From Clostridiales bacterium UBA4821 (GTDB lineage Bacteria; Bacillota; Clostridia; Acetivibrionales; UBA4821), in assembly GCA_002402315.1 (NCBI GenBank), contig DHFP01000236.1:1-15322 (forward strand): a stretch of DNA of 15,322 bases. Reading direction: 5' to 3'. The translations under genes were made by a program, and so were the position numbers. Within the stretch, counting starts at the first letter, position 1, and each line of letters opens with the position of its first letter. Shown here piece after piece: positions 6,764 through 14,547 of this stretch. The notes below the pieces were generated by a model. That model worked only from the letters and a program-made list of their open reading frames with translations, was not told the origin of the DNA and did not search any database.

Positions 6764-7462
6764 TTATTGTATTCCTCTAACCTCACAGCTTGCAAACAGG
6801 GGCTTTATACTGTCTGCTACATTCCTGATATACTGTGGGTCATAGGGCTTTCTACTAATATATTCCTCACTTAGAGTAGTATTATTTCTAAACTGCTGAA
6901 CAACATATCTCTTGCTGCCTGCCAAAGATTTTGCAATCTCATTAATGTCTTTTTCATCAAGGTCAGGCAGGAAAGTTGTTCTAAACTCATAATCAACCTT
7001 ACTGTTCATCACTATTTCGATAGTCTTTTTTATATTATCAGTGTTAACCCAGCAACCTGCCACTTCCTCATACTTTTCCGCTGTTGCCTTGATATCAACA
7101 GCTACATAGTTTATTAAACCCTGATCAATCAGATTTTTTATAACCTCAGGATTGGTGCCGTTTGTATCAAGTTTTACCTTGTATCCCATTACCTTAATCT
7201 GCCTGATGAAACTCTCAAGATCTTTATGAACAGTTGGTTCACCGCCGCTTATACATACCCCTTCCAATATGCCTTTTCTTTTCTCTAAAAAGGTTATTAT
7301 ATCTTCTGGTGTAACATTCTCAGTATGGTCATCCGGCATATTAACTAATCTTGGATTATGGCAAAACTTGCACCTTAGGTTGCAGCCCATAAGGAATATG
7401 GTACAGCATAGGTGTCCCGGATAATCAACGGTTGATAGCTTCTGGAAGCCCCCAATTTTCAT
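6764..7462 (-). CDS. nrdG: Anaerobic ribonucleotide reductase activating protein (radical SAM)
   Basis: This 232-residue enzyme uses a 4Fe-4S cluster and S-adenosylmethionine to install the glycyl radical in NrdD. The cluster-binding triad CxxxCxxC is Cys27-Cys31-Cys34 within GCNLRCKFCHNP. ISGGEPT at 71-77 is the SAM-contacting motif. The length and the starting sequence MKIGGFQKLSTVDYPG match the longer NrdG type found in Clostridia and archaea rather than the shorter E. coli type. It starts 11 bp after nrdD and is surely co-transcribed with it. A hairpin follows the gene. A pyruvate formate-lyase activase is the main alternative, but the neighbour settles the assignment. Confidence 0.95.
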   Translation of the reverse strand: MKIGGFQKLSTVDYPGHLCCTIFLMGCNLRCKFCHNPRLVNMPDDHTENVTPEDIITFLEKRKGILEGVCISGGEPTVHKDLESFIRQIKVMGYKVKLDTNGTNPEVIKNLIDQGLINYVAVDIKATAEKYEEVAGCWVNTDNIKKTIEIVMNSKVDYEFRTTFLPDLDEKDINEIAKSLAGSKRYVVQQFRNNTTLSEEYISRKPYDPQYIRNVADSIKPLFASCEVRGIQ

Positions 7463-7473
7463 CCTATCTCCCC

Positions 7474-9564
7474 CTAAATTGCTTCCTCTTTTAAAACATA
7501 TTTCTTTCGAGTTGTATATTCTTCTCTTTTACCCTCGTTATAATTGTTAATTGGCCTTAGATAACCTGTCACTCTTGACCATACTTCGGTTTCCTCTCCG
7601 CATTGAGGACAGGCATACTGCTCACCCCTAATGTATCCATGATTTTTACAGATACTGAAAGTAGGTGTTATAGATATGTATGGCAATTTGTAGTTCTCAA
7701 ACACCTTCCTAATAAGATTGGCAGCAATTTTTGTATCAGGAATGTTCTCACCAATATAGAGGTGCAGCACAGTGCCTCCAGTGTATAGTGACTGAAGTTC
7801 GTCCTGTAAATCCAATGTTTCAAAAATATCGTCAGTGTATTCCACAGGAAGTTGAGTAGAATTGGTATAATATGGAGCTTCTTTTCCTGCTGCAATTATA
7901 TCCGGATATTTTTGCTTATCAAGTCTGGCAAGCCTGTATGCTGTTCCTTCTGCCGGTGTAGCCTCCAGATTGTAGAAATGTCCGGTTTCCTTTTGGAATT
8001 CAGTTAACAGGTCCCTCAAATAGTTCATTATATCTACAGCCGCTTCCTGCCCCTGAGGTGTAGATAAATCTTTACCCATTAAGTTCATTAGGGCTTCATT
8101 CATTCCTACAACGCCTATAGTGCTGAAATGGTTAATCCAATACTGGCCCCACTTTTCTTTTATTCCCTTTAGAAATCGTGAAGAGTATGGGTATAGTCCA
8201 TTCTCTGTTTCTCTCTCAATTATTTTTCTTTTTATTTCTAATGAAACTTTTCCCTTTTGAGCAATATCCCTTAATCTTTCCTTAAATTCTTCAACCGTGT
8301 GGGATAAGTAACCAATGCGCGGTAAGTTTATTGTAAATACACCTATTGAACCTGTAAGAGGATTGCTCCCAAAAAGTCCCCCTCCCCTCTTGCGTAACTC
8401 TTTAGTATCTAATCTCAACCTGCAGCACATTGATAATGCATCCTCCGGAGAAAGGTCCGAATTAACATAGTTTGCAAAATAGGGTATCCCATATTTACAA
8501 GTAATTCTCATAAAAGCCTCTACTACTGGCGAACTCCAATCAAGGTCCCTGATAACATTTATAGTTGGTATAGGGAATGTAAATACTCTTCCCTTGGAAT
8601 CTCCTTCCAGCATCACTTCACAAAAAGCCAGATTAATCATATCCATTTCTTTCTGGAATTCGCCGTAGGTTTTGTCCAAATATTTACCACCAATTATTAC
8701 CGGCTCATTTTTTAAGGTTTCCGGACATTTGATATCAAACGTAAGATTTGAAAAAGGACACTGGAATCCAACCCTAGTAGGAACGTTTATATTAAATATG
8801 AATTCCTGCATAGCTTGCTTGACTTGGTTGTACGATAGATTGTCATAGAAAATAAAGGGAGCGGAAAAAGTATCAAATCCTGACCAAGCTTGGGCACCAG
8901 CTGTCTCACCCTGTGTTGTAAACGTAGAATTAACAACCTGTCCCCAGAAAGAACGCAGATGCATGGCTGGTTTACTTTCTACTTTACCCTCAACTCCTCC
9001 AAAGCCTTCTACTAAAAGCTGTCTTAAGTCCCAACCTGCACAGTATGGTCCAAAGAATCCAAGATCATGAATATGGCAATCTCCACTCTCATGTGCTTGC
9101 CGTATATCTTCAGTATAAATCTCATGCAGCCAATAATTCTTGGTAAAAATCTCTCTAACGTAATTATTTAGACCGTTTATACTCTTATGTGTATTGGCAT
9201 TCTCTTTTATTAACCAATCCTTATCTCCGAGATAATCGGAAAACATCTTTATAGTAGCGCCCACGAGTGCATTCATCTCTCGAGATGCTTTACGTTTTTC
9301 CCTGTAAAGTATGTACGCCTTTGCAGTTTTGGCATGACCATTTTCTATAAGTATTTTTTCTACGACGTCTTGAATTTCTTCTACGTGGGGGGTTTTCCCG
9401 CAAAACTTCTTATCGAGAATAGCTATTACTTGTGCACATAGCTGCTCTGCACGTGAGTAATCGTCTCCTCCGCAAGAACGAGCTGCTTTGAAAATTGCCC
9501 TGGTGATTTTTTCCGGTAAAAAATCATCTAATATTCCGTCCCTTTTCCTTATCTTGCGTATCAT
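7474..9564 (-). CDS. nrdD: Anaerobic (class III) ribonucleoside-triphosphate reductase
   Basis: NrdD reduces ribonucleoside triphosphates to deoxyribonucleotides under anoxia. The 696-residue protein has an N-terminal ATP-cone (about 3-92), which senses the ATP/dATP ratio, then the ten-stranded barrel. Cys269 in GFQCPFSNLTFD is the expected thiyl-radical residue, and Cys175 in FGPYCAGWDL is a candidate second active-site cysteine. Near the C-terminus Cys639, His642, Cys652 and Cys655 form the structural zinc site. Gly667 in RVTGYL is the glycyl-radical position. All key residues are present. The ATG is preceded by GGGGGA. Two NrdR boxes and a sigma-A promoter lie upstream, and nrdG follows after 11 bp. 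Confidence 0.97.
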   Translation of the reverse strand: MIRKIRKRDGILDDFLPEKITRAIFKAARSCGGDDYSRAEQLCAQVIAILDKKFCGKTPHVEEIQDVVEKILIENGHAKTAKAYILYREKRKASREMNALVGATIKMFSDYLGDKDWLIKENANTHKSINGLNNYVREIFTKNYWLHEIYTEDIRQAHESGDCHIHDLGFFGPYCAGWDLRQLLVEGFGGVEGKVESKPAMHLRSFWGQVVNSTFTTQGETAGAQAWSGFDTFSAPFIFYDNLSYNQVKQAMQEFIFNINVPTRVGFQCPFSNLTFDIKCPETLKNEPVIIGGKYLDKTYGEFQKEMDMINLAFCEVMLEGDSKGRVFTFPIPTINVIRDLDWSSPVVEAFMRITCKYGIPYFANYVNSDLSPEDALSMCCRLRLDTKELRKRGGGLFGSNPLTGSIGVFTINLPRIGYLSHTVEEFKERLRDIAQKGKVSLEIKRKIIERETENGLYPYSSRFLKGIKEKWGQYWINHFSTIGVVGMNEALMNLMGKDLSTPQGQEAAVDIMNYLRDLLTEFQKETGHFYNLEATPAEGTAYRLARLDKQKYPDIIAAGKEAPYYTNSTQLPVEYTDDIFETLDLQDELQSLYTGGTVLHLYIGENIPDTKIAANLIRKVFENYKLPYISITPTFSICKNHGYIRGEQYACPQCGEETEVWSRVTGYLRPINNYNEGKREEYTTRKKYVLKEEAI

Positions 9565-9618
9565 CTAATATGTCCCCCAATCTGTATAATTTAGTGTGAA
9601 AATCATGATAAATAGCTG

Positions 9619-9634
9619 ATACAATATCTAGTTG
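9619..9634 (-). promoter_or_regulatory. NrdR box 2 (overlaps start site)
   Basis: On the minus strand the sequence CAACTAGATATTGTAT matches the NrdR consensus acaCwAtATaTwGtgt at almost all core positions. It overlaps the predicted transcription start of nrdD. Its centre is 31 bp from that of the other box, about three helical turns, the usual spacing of NrdR box pairs. Confidence 0.75.
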
Positions 9635-9639
9635 TCTAT

Positions 9640-9668
9640 ATTATATTATAGCCTAAATATTGTGTCTA
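9640..9668 (-). promoter_or_regulatory. Sigma-A promoter of nrdD-nrdG
   Basis: TAGACA (9663-9668, five of six -35 matches) and TATAAT (9640-9645, perfect -10) are separated by exactly 17 bp on the minus strand. A second TATAAT at 9645-9650 overlaps but has only 12-bp spacing. The promoter is bracketed by NrdR boxes. Confidence 0.8.
9650..9665 (-). promoter_or_regulatory. NrdR box 1 (overlaps -35/spacer)
   Basis: On the minus strand the sequence ACACAATATTTAGGCT matches the first 13 positions of the NrdR palindrome with one mismatch. It overlaps the -35 element and the spacer. NrdR is the zinc/ATP-cone repressor that lowers ribonucleotide reductase expression when dATP is high. The nrdR gene is not in this window. 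Confidence 0.7.
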
Positions 9669-9970
9669 TATGTATTTATTACTTTGAGTAAGATTTTATA
9701 AAAGTAAAAAATTAAATGCAATCTAAAATGAAATTAAATAACATAGAATATATCTCTTTATTGTCCATTCTTTTCTAAATGCTAACTATATTGAATATAT
9801 TAATTATTTATTAATTCTCGGCCTGGTTCTATCCTAATATCAAGATGAATAAAATTACTAGTAAATTCTATGTTGTAGTATCAGGTATGTTGAATGAATT
9901 ATGCAAAAAAATCATTTTGTTGAAATTAATAATCTTAATGATGTCTATAATTTCTGGGAGGGATGTTCAT
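9669..9970. other. AT-rich spacer between nrdD promoter and YIP1-type gene
   Basis: This 300-bp stretch lies between the nrdD promoter and the plus-strand membrane-protein gene. An in-frame extension of that gene reaches back to an ATG at 9845 but lacks a Shine-Dalgarno there. A TATAAT at 9946-9951 has no suitable -35 and would start transcription inside the ribosome-binding site. I see no convincing promoter, RNA gene or repeat. Confidence 0.5.
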
Positions 9971-11023
9971 ATGAATGAAAATTGTCCGAAATGCGGAAAA
10001 TTTTTAAATGAGGGTGAACTATGTGAGTGCGATGCTGTAAAGGATTCCTCACCGGAAGCTTCCTACGAACCCGAATATGTAAGTGAAACTAAAAAAACAG
10101 TTGAGATACAACAGGCTATTGAAGAACCTGCTCAAATATTGAAGCCTGAAGTCAATAGCATACTCGAAGAATTTAAAAATCCTGATAAAACTTCTACTGA
10201 GAAACCAACAAGCAAATGCTTTAATGATAAAGACTCTCAAGATAAAAACACCTTCTATCACTCAGAACCTTTAGATGAATCATTTAATCCCCCGACATTT
10301 GAACCTTTTACTGGAGAGCCAATCGAGATATTGGAAATTAAAACCGATAGTAACTCTCAAGAAAAAAAATATAATACTTTCATATCCAATATAATCAATA
10401 TAATTAAGCTATTTTTTAAAAAACCTTACTCAACTACTATTCTTGCTGCGAAATACAATCCTCTTATGATTTTATTCATGGTTTGTATTCAGGCAGCTGC
10501 AGCAGGTTTATTTTCTATTATTTTAGTAAACCGGTTAGTAGACGAATCTTCTAAATGGCTTCCATCAATTGACAGGATACTGGGACTTGGCGGATTGCTT
10601 AGATACTGGGATCAGTCTATTAATATTCCTTACTTTGAAATATTCTTTAAGATATTTGCCATAGTCATAATACAGTTTTTTATTCTTGCAGGACTTTTTT
10701 ACGTCTGTGGAAAACTATTTGGTCAAAAAGAAGGTTCTTTTCAAGCAGTAGTCTCGGTTTTGGGAATAGCAAGCGTGATATCCTCGGCTATAATACTGGC
10801 CGCCACCTTACTGATGCCTATGCTTCCACTTATTATAAACTTTATGCTTATACTGGCATTTGTTGCAACTCTTCTGCTAAACCATGCCGGTATTCGCGAA
10901 GTGTTTTCGATTGAAGAAAATAAAGGAGTCTACCTCACTCCTTTAATATACATATTATATTTTATTCTTATAAGCTTATTTATTATTGAAAGCTTGAATG
11001 CCTCTTTGCGCTACTTGTTTTAA
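9971..11023 (+). CDS. Zinc-ribbon, YIP1-type multi-pass membrane protein
   Basis: This 350-residue protein has three parts. A short N-terminal zinc ribbon carries Cys5, Cys8, Cys18 and Cys20 (CPKC...CEC). An acidic, Pro/Ser/Glu-rich and probably disordered linker spans about 21-150. The membrane domain has five predicted helices at about 163-187, 222-246, 257-280, 282-304 and 319-341. The fold resembles the YIP1 family, common but poorly understood in Firmicutes. I chose the ATG at 9971 because GGGAGGG lies eight bases upstream and the zinc ribbon starts there. An ATG at 9845 in the same frame has no ribosome-binding site. The gene stands alone between divergent nrdD and convergent comEA, so context does not suggest a function. 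Confidence 0.75.
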   Translation: MNENCPKCGKFLNEGELCECDAVKDSSPEASYEPEYVSETKKTVEIQQAIEEPAQILKPEVNSILEEFKNPDKTSTEKPTSKCFNDKDSQDKNTFYHSEPLDESFNPPTFEPFTGEPIEILEIKTDSNSQEKKYNTFISNIINIIKLFFKKPYSTTILAAKYNPLMILFMVCIQAAAAGLFSIILVNRLVDESSKWLPSIDRILGLGGLLRYWDQSINIPYFEIFFKIFAIVIIQFFILAGLFYVCGKLFGQKEGSFQAVVSVLGIASVISSAIILAATLLMPMLPLIINFMLILAFVATLLLNHAGIREVFSIEENKGVYLTPLIYILYFILISLFIIESLNASLRYLF

Positions 11024-11029
11024 TTATAC

Positions 11030-11045
11030 TAAGAAGTACTTCTTA
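11030..11045. repeat. 16-bp perfect palindrome between convergent genes
   Basis: TAAGAAGTACTTCTTA is its own reverse complement and lies in the 24-bp gap between the membrane-protein gene and comEA. As RNA it would give a 6-bp stem with a GTAC loop. It lacks a good T-tract on either side, so it is at best a weak bidirectional terminator; a protein-binding site is the alternative. Confidence 0.5.
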
Positions 11046-11047
11046 TC

Positions 11048-11806
11048 TTATACCGTTATCTTTTCCTTTATCTTATCATACTTGGAATTACCTATACCTT
11101 TTACTTTCATTATATCCTCGATAGTTTTAAAAGTACCATTTTTCTCCCTATACTCAATAATCTTTTGAGCGGTTGATGGACCTATGCCCGGCAGCTTATC
11201 CAATTCTTTAATATCAGCAGTATTAATATTTATAATATATGTATCTTCATCAACCTGGCTGCCTTTCTCCTCAACAACACCTGAAGAATCACTAACGATT
11301 TTCCTGGGAGGTTCTATATCTGCCTGGACACCAGGCACCGGCTTTGCAGACCGAGGTAATACACTCTTCTTGTTTGAAGTTCTATTTTTGCTATAGTCCA
11401 GGCTCCGGTTAAGCTGCTCATTTTTTGAGGGTATATAAACCTGCTTCCCATCTTGCAATTTATAGGCCAGGTTTATTATGTCGAGATCAGCATCTTCTGC
11501 AGCCCCTCCTGCAGCTTCTATAGCTTCTGCTATCCTTCCGCCCTCGGCTATTTTTACTAAACCGGGCTTTTTTACTCTTCCTATAACATGAATAACAATT
11601 TCTTTGGGTTTATTTACTAAATCAACTCCAGTTTCTATTCTTCCTTCATTTGTTCCAGCCGCACTGAGATTCTGTCCGGTATTCGTCCTTTGAAAAGCTA
11701 CCTGACCTGCCAGTCTACTATTAATAATGCTATAACCGCAAGCTGCTATAACAACTGTTAATATACTCCCAACTGCTATAATATTCTTTCTGGATAAACT
11801 AATCAT
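11048..11806 (-). CDS. comEA: Competence protein ComEA (DNA-binding, SLBB + helix-hairpin-helix)
   Basis: ComEA is a membrane-anchored DNA receptor that pulls transforming DNA across the wall towards the ComEC channel. The 252-residue protein has one N-terminal membrane helix (about 8-28) and a SLBB domain (about 69-126, starting KEIVIHVIGRVKKPG). A basic, low-complexity linker follows, then a C-terminal helix-hairpin-helix pair with LPGIGPSTA (205-213) and VKGIGNSK (235-242). This is the standard Firmicutes order of domains. The ATG has AAGGAGA upstream. The usual partner comEC is not within the window, so the gene appears isolated here. A general secreted DNA-binding or uptake role is possible if the organism is not competent. 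Confidence 0.92.
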   Translation of the reverse strand: MISLSRKNIIAVGSILTVVIAACGYSIINSRLAGQVAFQRTNTGQNLSAAGTNEGRIETGVDLVNKPKEIVIHVIGRVKKPGLVKIAEGGRIAEAIEAAGGAAEDADLDIINLAYKLQDGKQVYIPSKNEQLNRSLDYSKNRTSNKKSVLPRSAKPVPGVQADIEPPRKIVSDSSGVVEEKGSQVDEDTYIININTADIKELDKLPGIGPSTAQKIIEYREKNGTFKTIEDIMKVKGIGNSKYDKIKEKITV

Positions 11807-11918
11807 TCATATTCTCCTTTTCGAGTTATCTTTTTGCATTCCTTGATTTAGAATTACCTATCCAAATTTCACTCTAATTGTACATTGCATATAAAATAAT
11901 CTGTGCATAGAAATGCAA

Positions 11919-11981
11919 AAAGTGCTTTTTTCGCACTAAACAACAAGTAGAATGTTGTTTAGTATGAAAAACAAGCACTTT
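11919..11981 (-). terminator. Long imperfect hairpin after the receiver gene
   Basis: The sequence from AAAGTGC (11919) to GCACTTT (11981) folds into a stem of about 27 bp with a 7-nt loop. The inner 11 bp (ACTAAACAACA/TGTTGTTTAGT) and the outer AAAGTGC/GCACTTT are perfect; the middle has a 2-nt bulge and two mismatches. On the minus strand it is followed by TTGCATTT. It lies 39 bp past the receiver gene stop and is best read as its terminator, although the length is more than termination needs. Confidence 0.6.
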
Positions 11982-12020
11982 ACACATAAAATAACTACAA
12001 AGCCGATGTCCTATAGTTAT

Positions 12021-12371
12021 TTACCTGGAACCCAATGCCTTCTTTATACGATTCTTATTAAATGGTATGGAAATGTAATCATATATCTTAATATCTGAAG
12101 TACTAAACAGCGTATCAGCATAATTATTTGAGGACATTATAACTATCTTGGTATCAGTAAAATTATCTAAAATTTTTTTAGAAGCTTCAAAACCATCCAT
12201 CTCCGGCATAATCAAGTTCATAAATATAAGATCTGGCTGCATGGTATGAACTTTTCTTATAGCCTCCAACCCATTTGTTGCTTCAAATGTTTTTGTAAAC
12301 CCCATACCTGCTAACATACTTTTTAGTACAGTACGTAATAACTTAGAATCATCAACTATTAATATATTCAT
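12021..12371 (-). CDS. Stand-alone receiver-domain protein with degenerate phosphorylation site
   Basis: This 116-residue protein is a single CheY-like receiver with no output domain. It starts MNILIVDDSKLLRTV, with the acidic pair Asp7-Asp8 intact. The position that is normally the phosphoacceptor Asp is Asn52 (FMNLIMPEMDG; the codon is AAC). The conserved Lys near the C-terminus is Ile102 (DYISIPF). Ser80 occupies the usual Thr/Ser place. A canonical phosphorylation switch is therefore unlikely. I chose the ATG at 12371 because AAGGAGA precedes it; a TTG five codons upstream would lie before that Shine-Dalgarno. A long hairpin follows. It is divergent from dacF and the hybrid kinase. It could be a phosphorylation-independent adaptor or a decaying paralogue. 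Confidence 0.88.
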   Translation of the reverse strand: MNILIVDDSKLLRTVLKSMLAGMGFTKTFEATNGLEAIRKVHTMQPDLIFMNLIMPEMDGFEASKKILDNFTDTKIVIMSSNNYADTLFSTSDIKIYDYISIPFNKNRIKKALGSR

Positions 12372-12500
12372 GCCTCTCTCCTTCAATATTTATAGGAATT
12401 TGTGTATGGAAAATTAATATTATTAATAGAATTCAGATTTGTTACACATTCTAGTGCTCAGGTCCTAATTTTATAAATGTGTATATTTTTATTGGACTTT

Positions 12501-12528
12501 TTGTTATACTTTATTATATCATTATAAT
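12501..12528 (+). promoter_or_regulatory. Probable promoter of dacF
   Basis: TTGTTA (12501-12506, four of six -35 matches) is followed after 16 bp by a perfect TATAAT (12523-12528). Transcription would start about 40 nt before the dacF ATG. The region is very AT-rich, so a chance -10 cannot be excluded. A TTGGAC at 12493-12498 with TATATC 17 bp on is a weaker alternative. Confidence 0.5.
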
Positions 12529-12576
12529 TGATTTTGTAAAATATATTTTTTCTCAACAACTACTCGGAGGCTAGAT

Positions 12577-13899
12577 ATGCACAAAACATCCGTTACTTTA
12601 TTAATAACAATATTTATTCTCTGTCTAAGCTTACAGGTATTTGCAGATACTCCCCCCCCGAATTCCAATTTCCCTGAAACAATCTCTCCATCCATAATTC
12701 TAATTGATTCAAAAACCGGTCAGGTCTTATATGGAAAAAATATTCATGAAGATCTGTATCCGGCAAGTATAACAAAGGTTATGACTGCCCTTTTGGCACT
12801 CGAGAATTGCAAACTGGACGAGAAAGTAACAGCTAGTGAACGAGCTGTAAATGAAATTGAATTTGCAAGCAGTAATGTAGGCTTTTCGGTTGGTGAAGAA
12901 CTAACTGTCGAGCAGTTATTATATGCTCTTATGCTGGAATCTGCCAATGAAGCTGCCAATATACTGGCAGAACATATCGGCGGCTCAATAAAAGGCTTCG
13001 CAGACATGATGAATGCAAGGGCTAAAGAGCTGGGTACTCTAAACACACACTTTGTTAATCCAAATGGATTGCACAAAGAAGACCACAAAACAACCGTATA
13101 TGATATGTCTTTAATTACAAAACAAGCAATGACAATACCGGAATTCAGACAAATAATAAATACAACATGCTTTGAAATGCCAAGTACAAACAAATACCTT
13201 AAAAGTGACAAAAAATTTTTTAATCACAATAAATTAATATTAAAAAATAATACATATTACTACCCTTATGCCATAGGCGGCAAAACTGGATATACTTCGA
13301 CAGCTAAGCATTCACTTGTTGCTTGTGCGTCAGAAAATGGAATGGAACTGATTGCTGTATGCATGAATTCCACAAAAACAAATGGTATATCTTACCCGTA
13401 TAGCGACTCGATTAAATTATTTGAATATGCATTTAATAACTACAGCCTGAAAGAACCAATTAAAGCAGGAACTCTGGTTAAGCAGCTTATACTTCCGAAC
13501 GCAAAAGCTGACAATCAGCTGCAAGTTATTGCCCAAAATGATGTACATTTTCTCTGTCCCTTAAATTATGAAGGACAAGGATATGCAATAAAAGAAGAAA
13601 TCAATACGGATTTAAAAGCTCCTCTGAATAAAGATACCTCAGTGGGCTATATTGAATACCTGATTGACGGTGTAATGGTTGGCAGAACCAAACTGGTTAC
13701 AGCAAACAGCGTTGAAGCACTTCCATCAAGCAGCGCCGGTTTTACCGGGTTTATAATAGCGGTTCTAATAATACTAAGAAATATCTTAATAGCTATAATT
13801 ATTCTCTTCACTATGCTGGTAATTTGGGTAAAAGTCAGGCGCAGGTCAGCAAAAAAGAAATCACACCTACTAAAAATTGAAAGATTGATAAGAGATTAA
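12577..13899 (+). CDS. dacF: D-alanyl-D-alanine carboxypeptidase (low-molecular-weight PBP5/DacF type)
   Basis: This enzyme removes the terminal D-Ala from peptidoglycan pentapeptides outside the cell membrane. The 440-residue protein has a signal peptide (about 1-23, cleavage near VFA-DT). The penicillin-binding catalytic motifs are SITK (Ser64-Lys67), SAN (122-124) and KTG (236-238). A C-terminal PBP5-like beta domain (about 290-380) follows. A membrane helix (about 390-418) with a basic cytoplasmic tail replaces the usual amphipathic anchor. GGAGG sits six bases before the ATG. The hybrid kinase gene begins 18 bp downstream on the same strand, so the two may be co-transcribed. The family includes vegetative DacA and sporulation DacF/DacB; the symbol is my best choice, not certain. 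Confidence 0.9.
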   Translation: MHKTSVTLLITIFILCLSLQVFADTPPPNSNFPETISPSIILIDSKTGQVLYGKNIHEDLYPASITKVMTALLALENCKLDEKVTASERAVNEIEFASSNVGFSVGEELTVEQLLYALMLESANEAANILAEHIGGSIKGFADMMNARAKELGTLNTHFVNPNGLHKEDHKTTVYDMSLITKQAMTIPEFRQIINTTCFEMPSTNKYLKSDKKFFNHNKLILKNNTYYYPYAIGGKTGYTSTAKHSLVACASENGMELIAVCMNSTKTNGISYPYSDSIKLFEYAFNNYSLKEPIKAGTLVKQLILPNAKADNQLQVIAQNDVHFLCPLNYEGQGYAIKEEINTDLKAPLNKDTSVGYIEYLIDGVMVGRTKLVTANSVEALPSSSAGFTGFIIAVLIILRNILIAIIILFTMLVIWVKVRRRSAKKKSHLLKIERLIRD

Positions 13900-13917
13900 G
13901 AGCTTATAGGTGTCAGC

Positions 13918-14547
13918 GTGAAAGATAATGAATACACACGTAAACATAATTCAATCTTAATAGATTCCAAGAATAATATAGATTCTAAAAATCATGCAGA
14001 TGAGTACAATAATGCATGTTCGAACACCTCCCGCCATATAAAGATGTTACTAATTACTTTTTTTCTAATGGGTGTGGGATTGTTTATATATGAATTTGTT
14101 AAACAATTAATAAATCCCAATATAACTATATGGCAATCACATACTGTTACCATTATTTTGGGAAGCTTTCTGGCTACATTTATTGGTCACTTTGTCCTAA
14201 TAAGGCATGAAAAGCTGCAAAGGCGGCAAAAAGAAGCTGCTGAGGCTGCCAACCGTGCAAAAAGTCAATTTCTTGCTAACATGAGTCATGAAATCAGAAC
14301 TCCTTTGAATGGAATCATAGTCTTGACAGACCGCGTTCTTTTAACCGAACTGGATTCCAAACAACGAGAATATCTGGAAATGGTAAAAGTGTCCTCCCAT
14401 TCCTTATTGCAGATTATAAATGATATTTTAGATTTTTCAAAGATTGAGGCTGGTAAGCTGACTTTGATTGAAACTGAATTTGACCTGAGGGATATGATAA
14501 AAAAACTGTTGAAACTTTTTCTATACAAGCGCATCAGAAAGGATTAG
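13918..14547 (+). CDS. Hybrid sensor histidine kinase, 5' part (TM + HisKA), frameshifted
   Basis: The 209-residue reading frame starts at GTG (AGGTG five bases before it) and lies 18 bp after dacF. Two membrane helices (about 42-64 and 75-95) flank a loop of only about 10 residues, so there is no sizeable extracellular sensor. A linker helix leads to a HisKA domain with the phosphorylated His124 in ANMSHEIRTPLNG. After FDLRDMI the frame runs into unrelated sequence (KKLLKLFLYKRIRKD) and stops. In the -1 frame, from 14505, the normal continuation of the family appears at once. The break coincides with seven A residues at 14499-14505. As written this fragment lacks the ATPase domain. Single-base loss in a homopolymer, sequencing error, or programmed frameshifting could all explain it. 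Confidence 0.85.
   Translation: MKDNEYTRKHNSILIDSKNNIDSKNHADEYNNACSNTSRHIKMLLITFFLMGVGLFIYEFVKQLINPNITIWQSHTVTIILGSFLATFIGHFVLIRHEKLQRRQKEAAEAANRAKSQFLANMSHEIRTPLNGIIVLTDRVLLTELDSKQREYLEMVKVSSHSLLQIINDILDFSKIEAGKLTLIETEFDLRDMIKKLLKLFLYKRIRKD
14499..14505 (+). other. Seven-A run at the frameshift; candidate -1 slippery heptamer
   Basis: In the upstream frame the run reads A_AAA_AAA, a classic -1 slippery arrangement. Slipping back one base gives AAA ACT GTT GAA, which restores the kinase. A GAGGG stretch ends seven bases before the run (14487-14491), similar in principle to the stimulatory Shine-Dalgarno-like site of E. coli dnaX. I find no strong stem-loop just downstream. An eighth A, gained by polymerase slippage or present in the true genome, would have the same effect. 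Confidence 0.5.

Noticed and set aside
9920..9951. Promoter TTGAAA/TATAAT for the YIP1-type gene
   Set aside because: The spacing is 20 bp and the start site would fall inside the ribosome-binding site.
9845..9970. N-terminal extension of the YIP1-type protein starting at the ATG at 9845
   Set aside because: There is no Shine-Dalgarno before 9845, the extension has no domain sense, and a strong GGGAGGG precedes the in-frame ATG at 9971, right where the zinc ribbon begins.
12372..12386. TTG start of the receiver gene at 12386
   Set aside because: The Shine-Dalgarno AAGGAGA lies downstream of this TTG and immediately before the ATG at 12371, and the receiver fold begins at that ATG.
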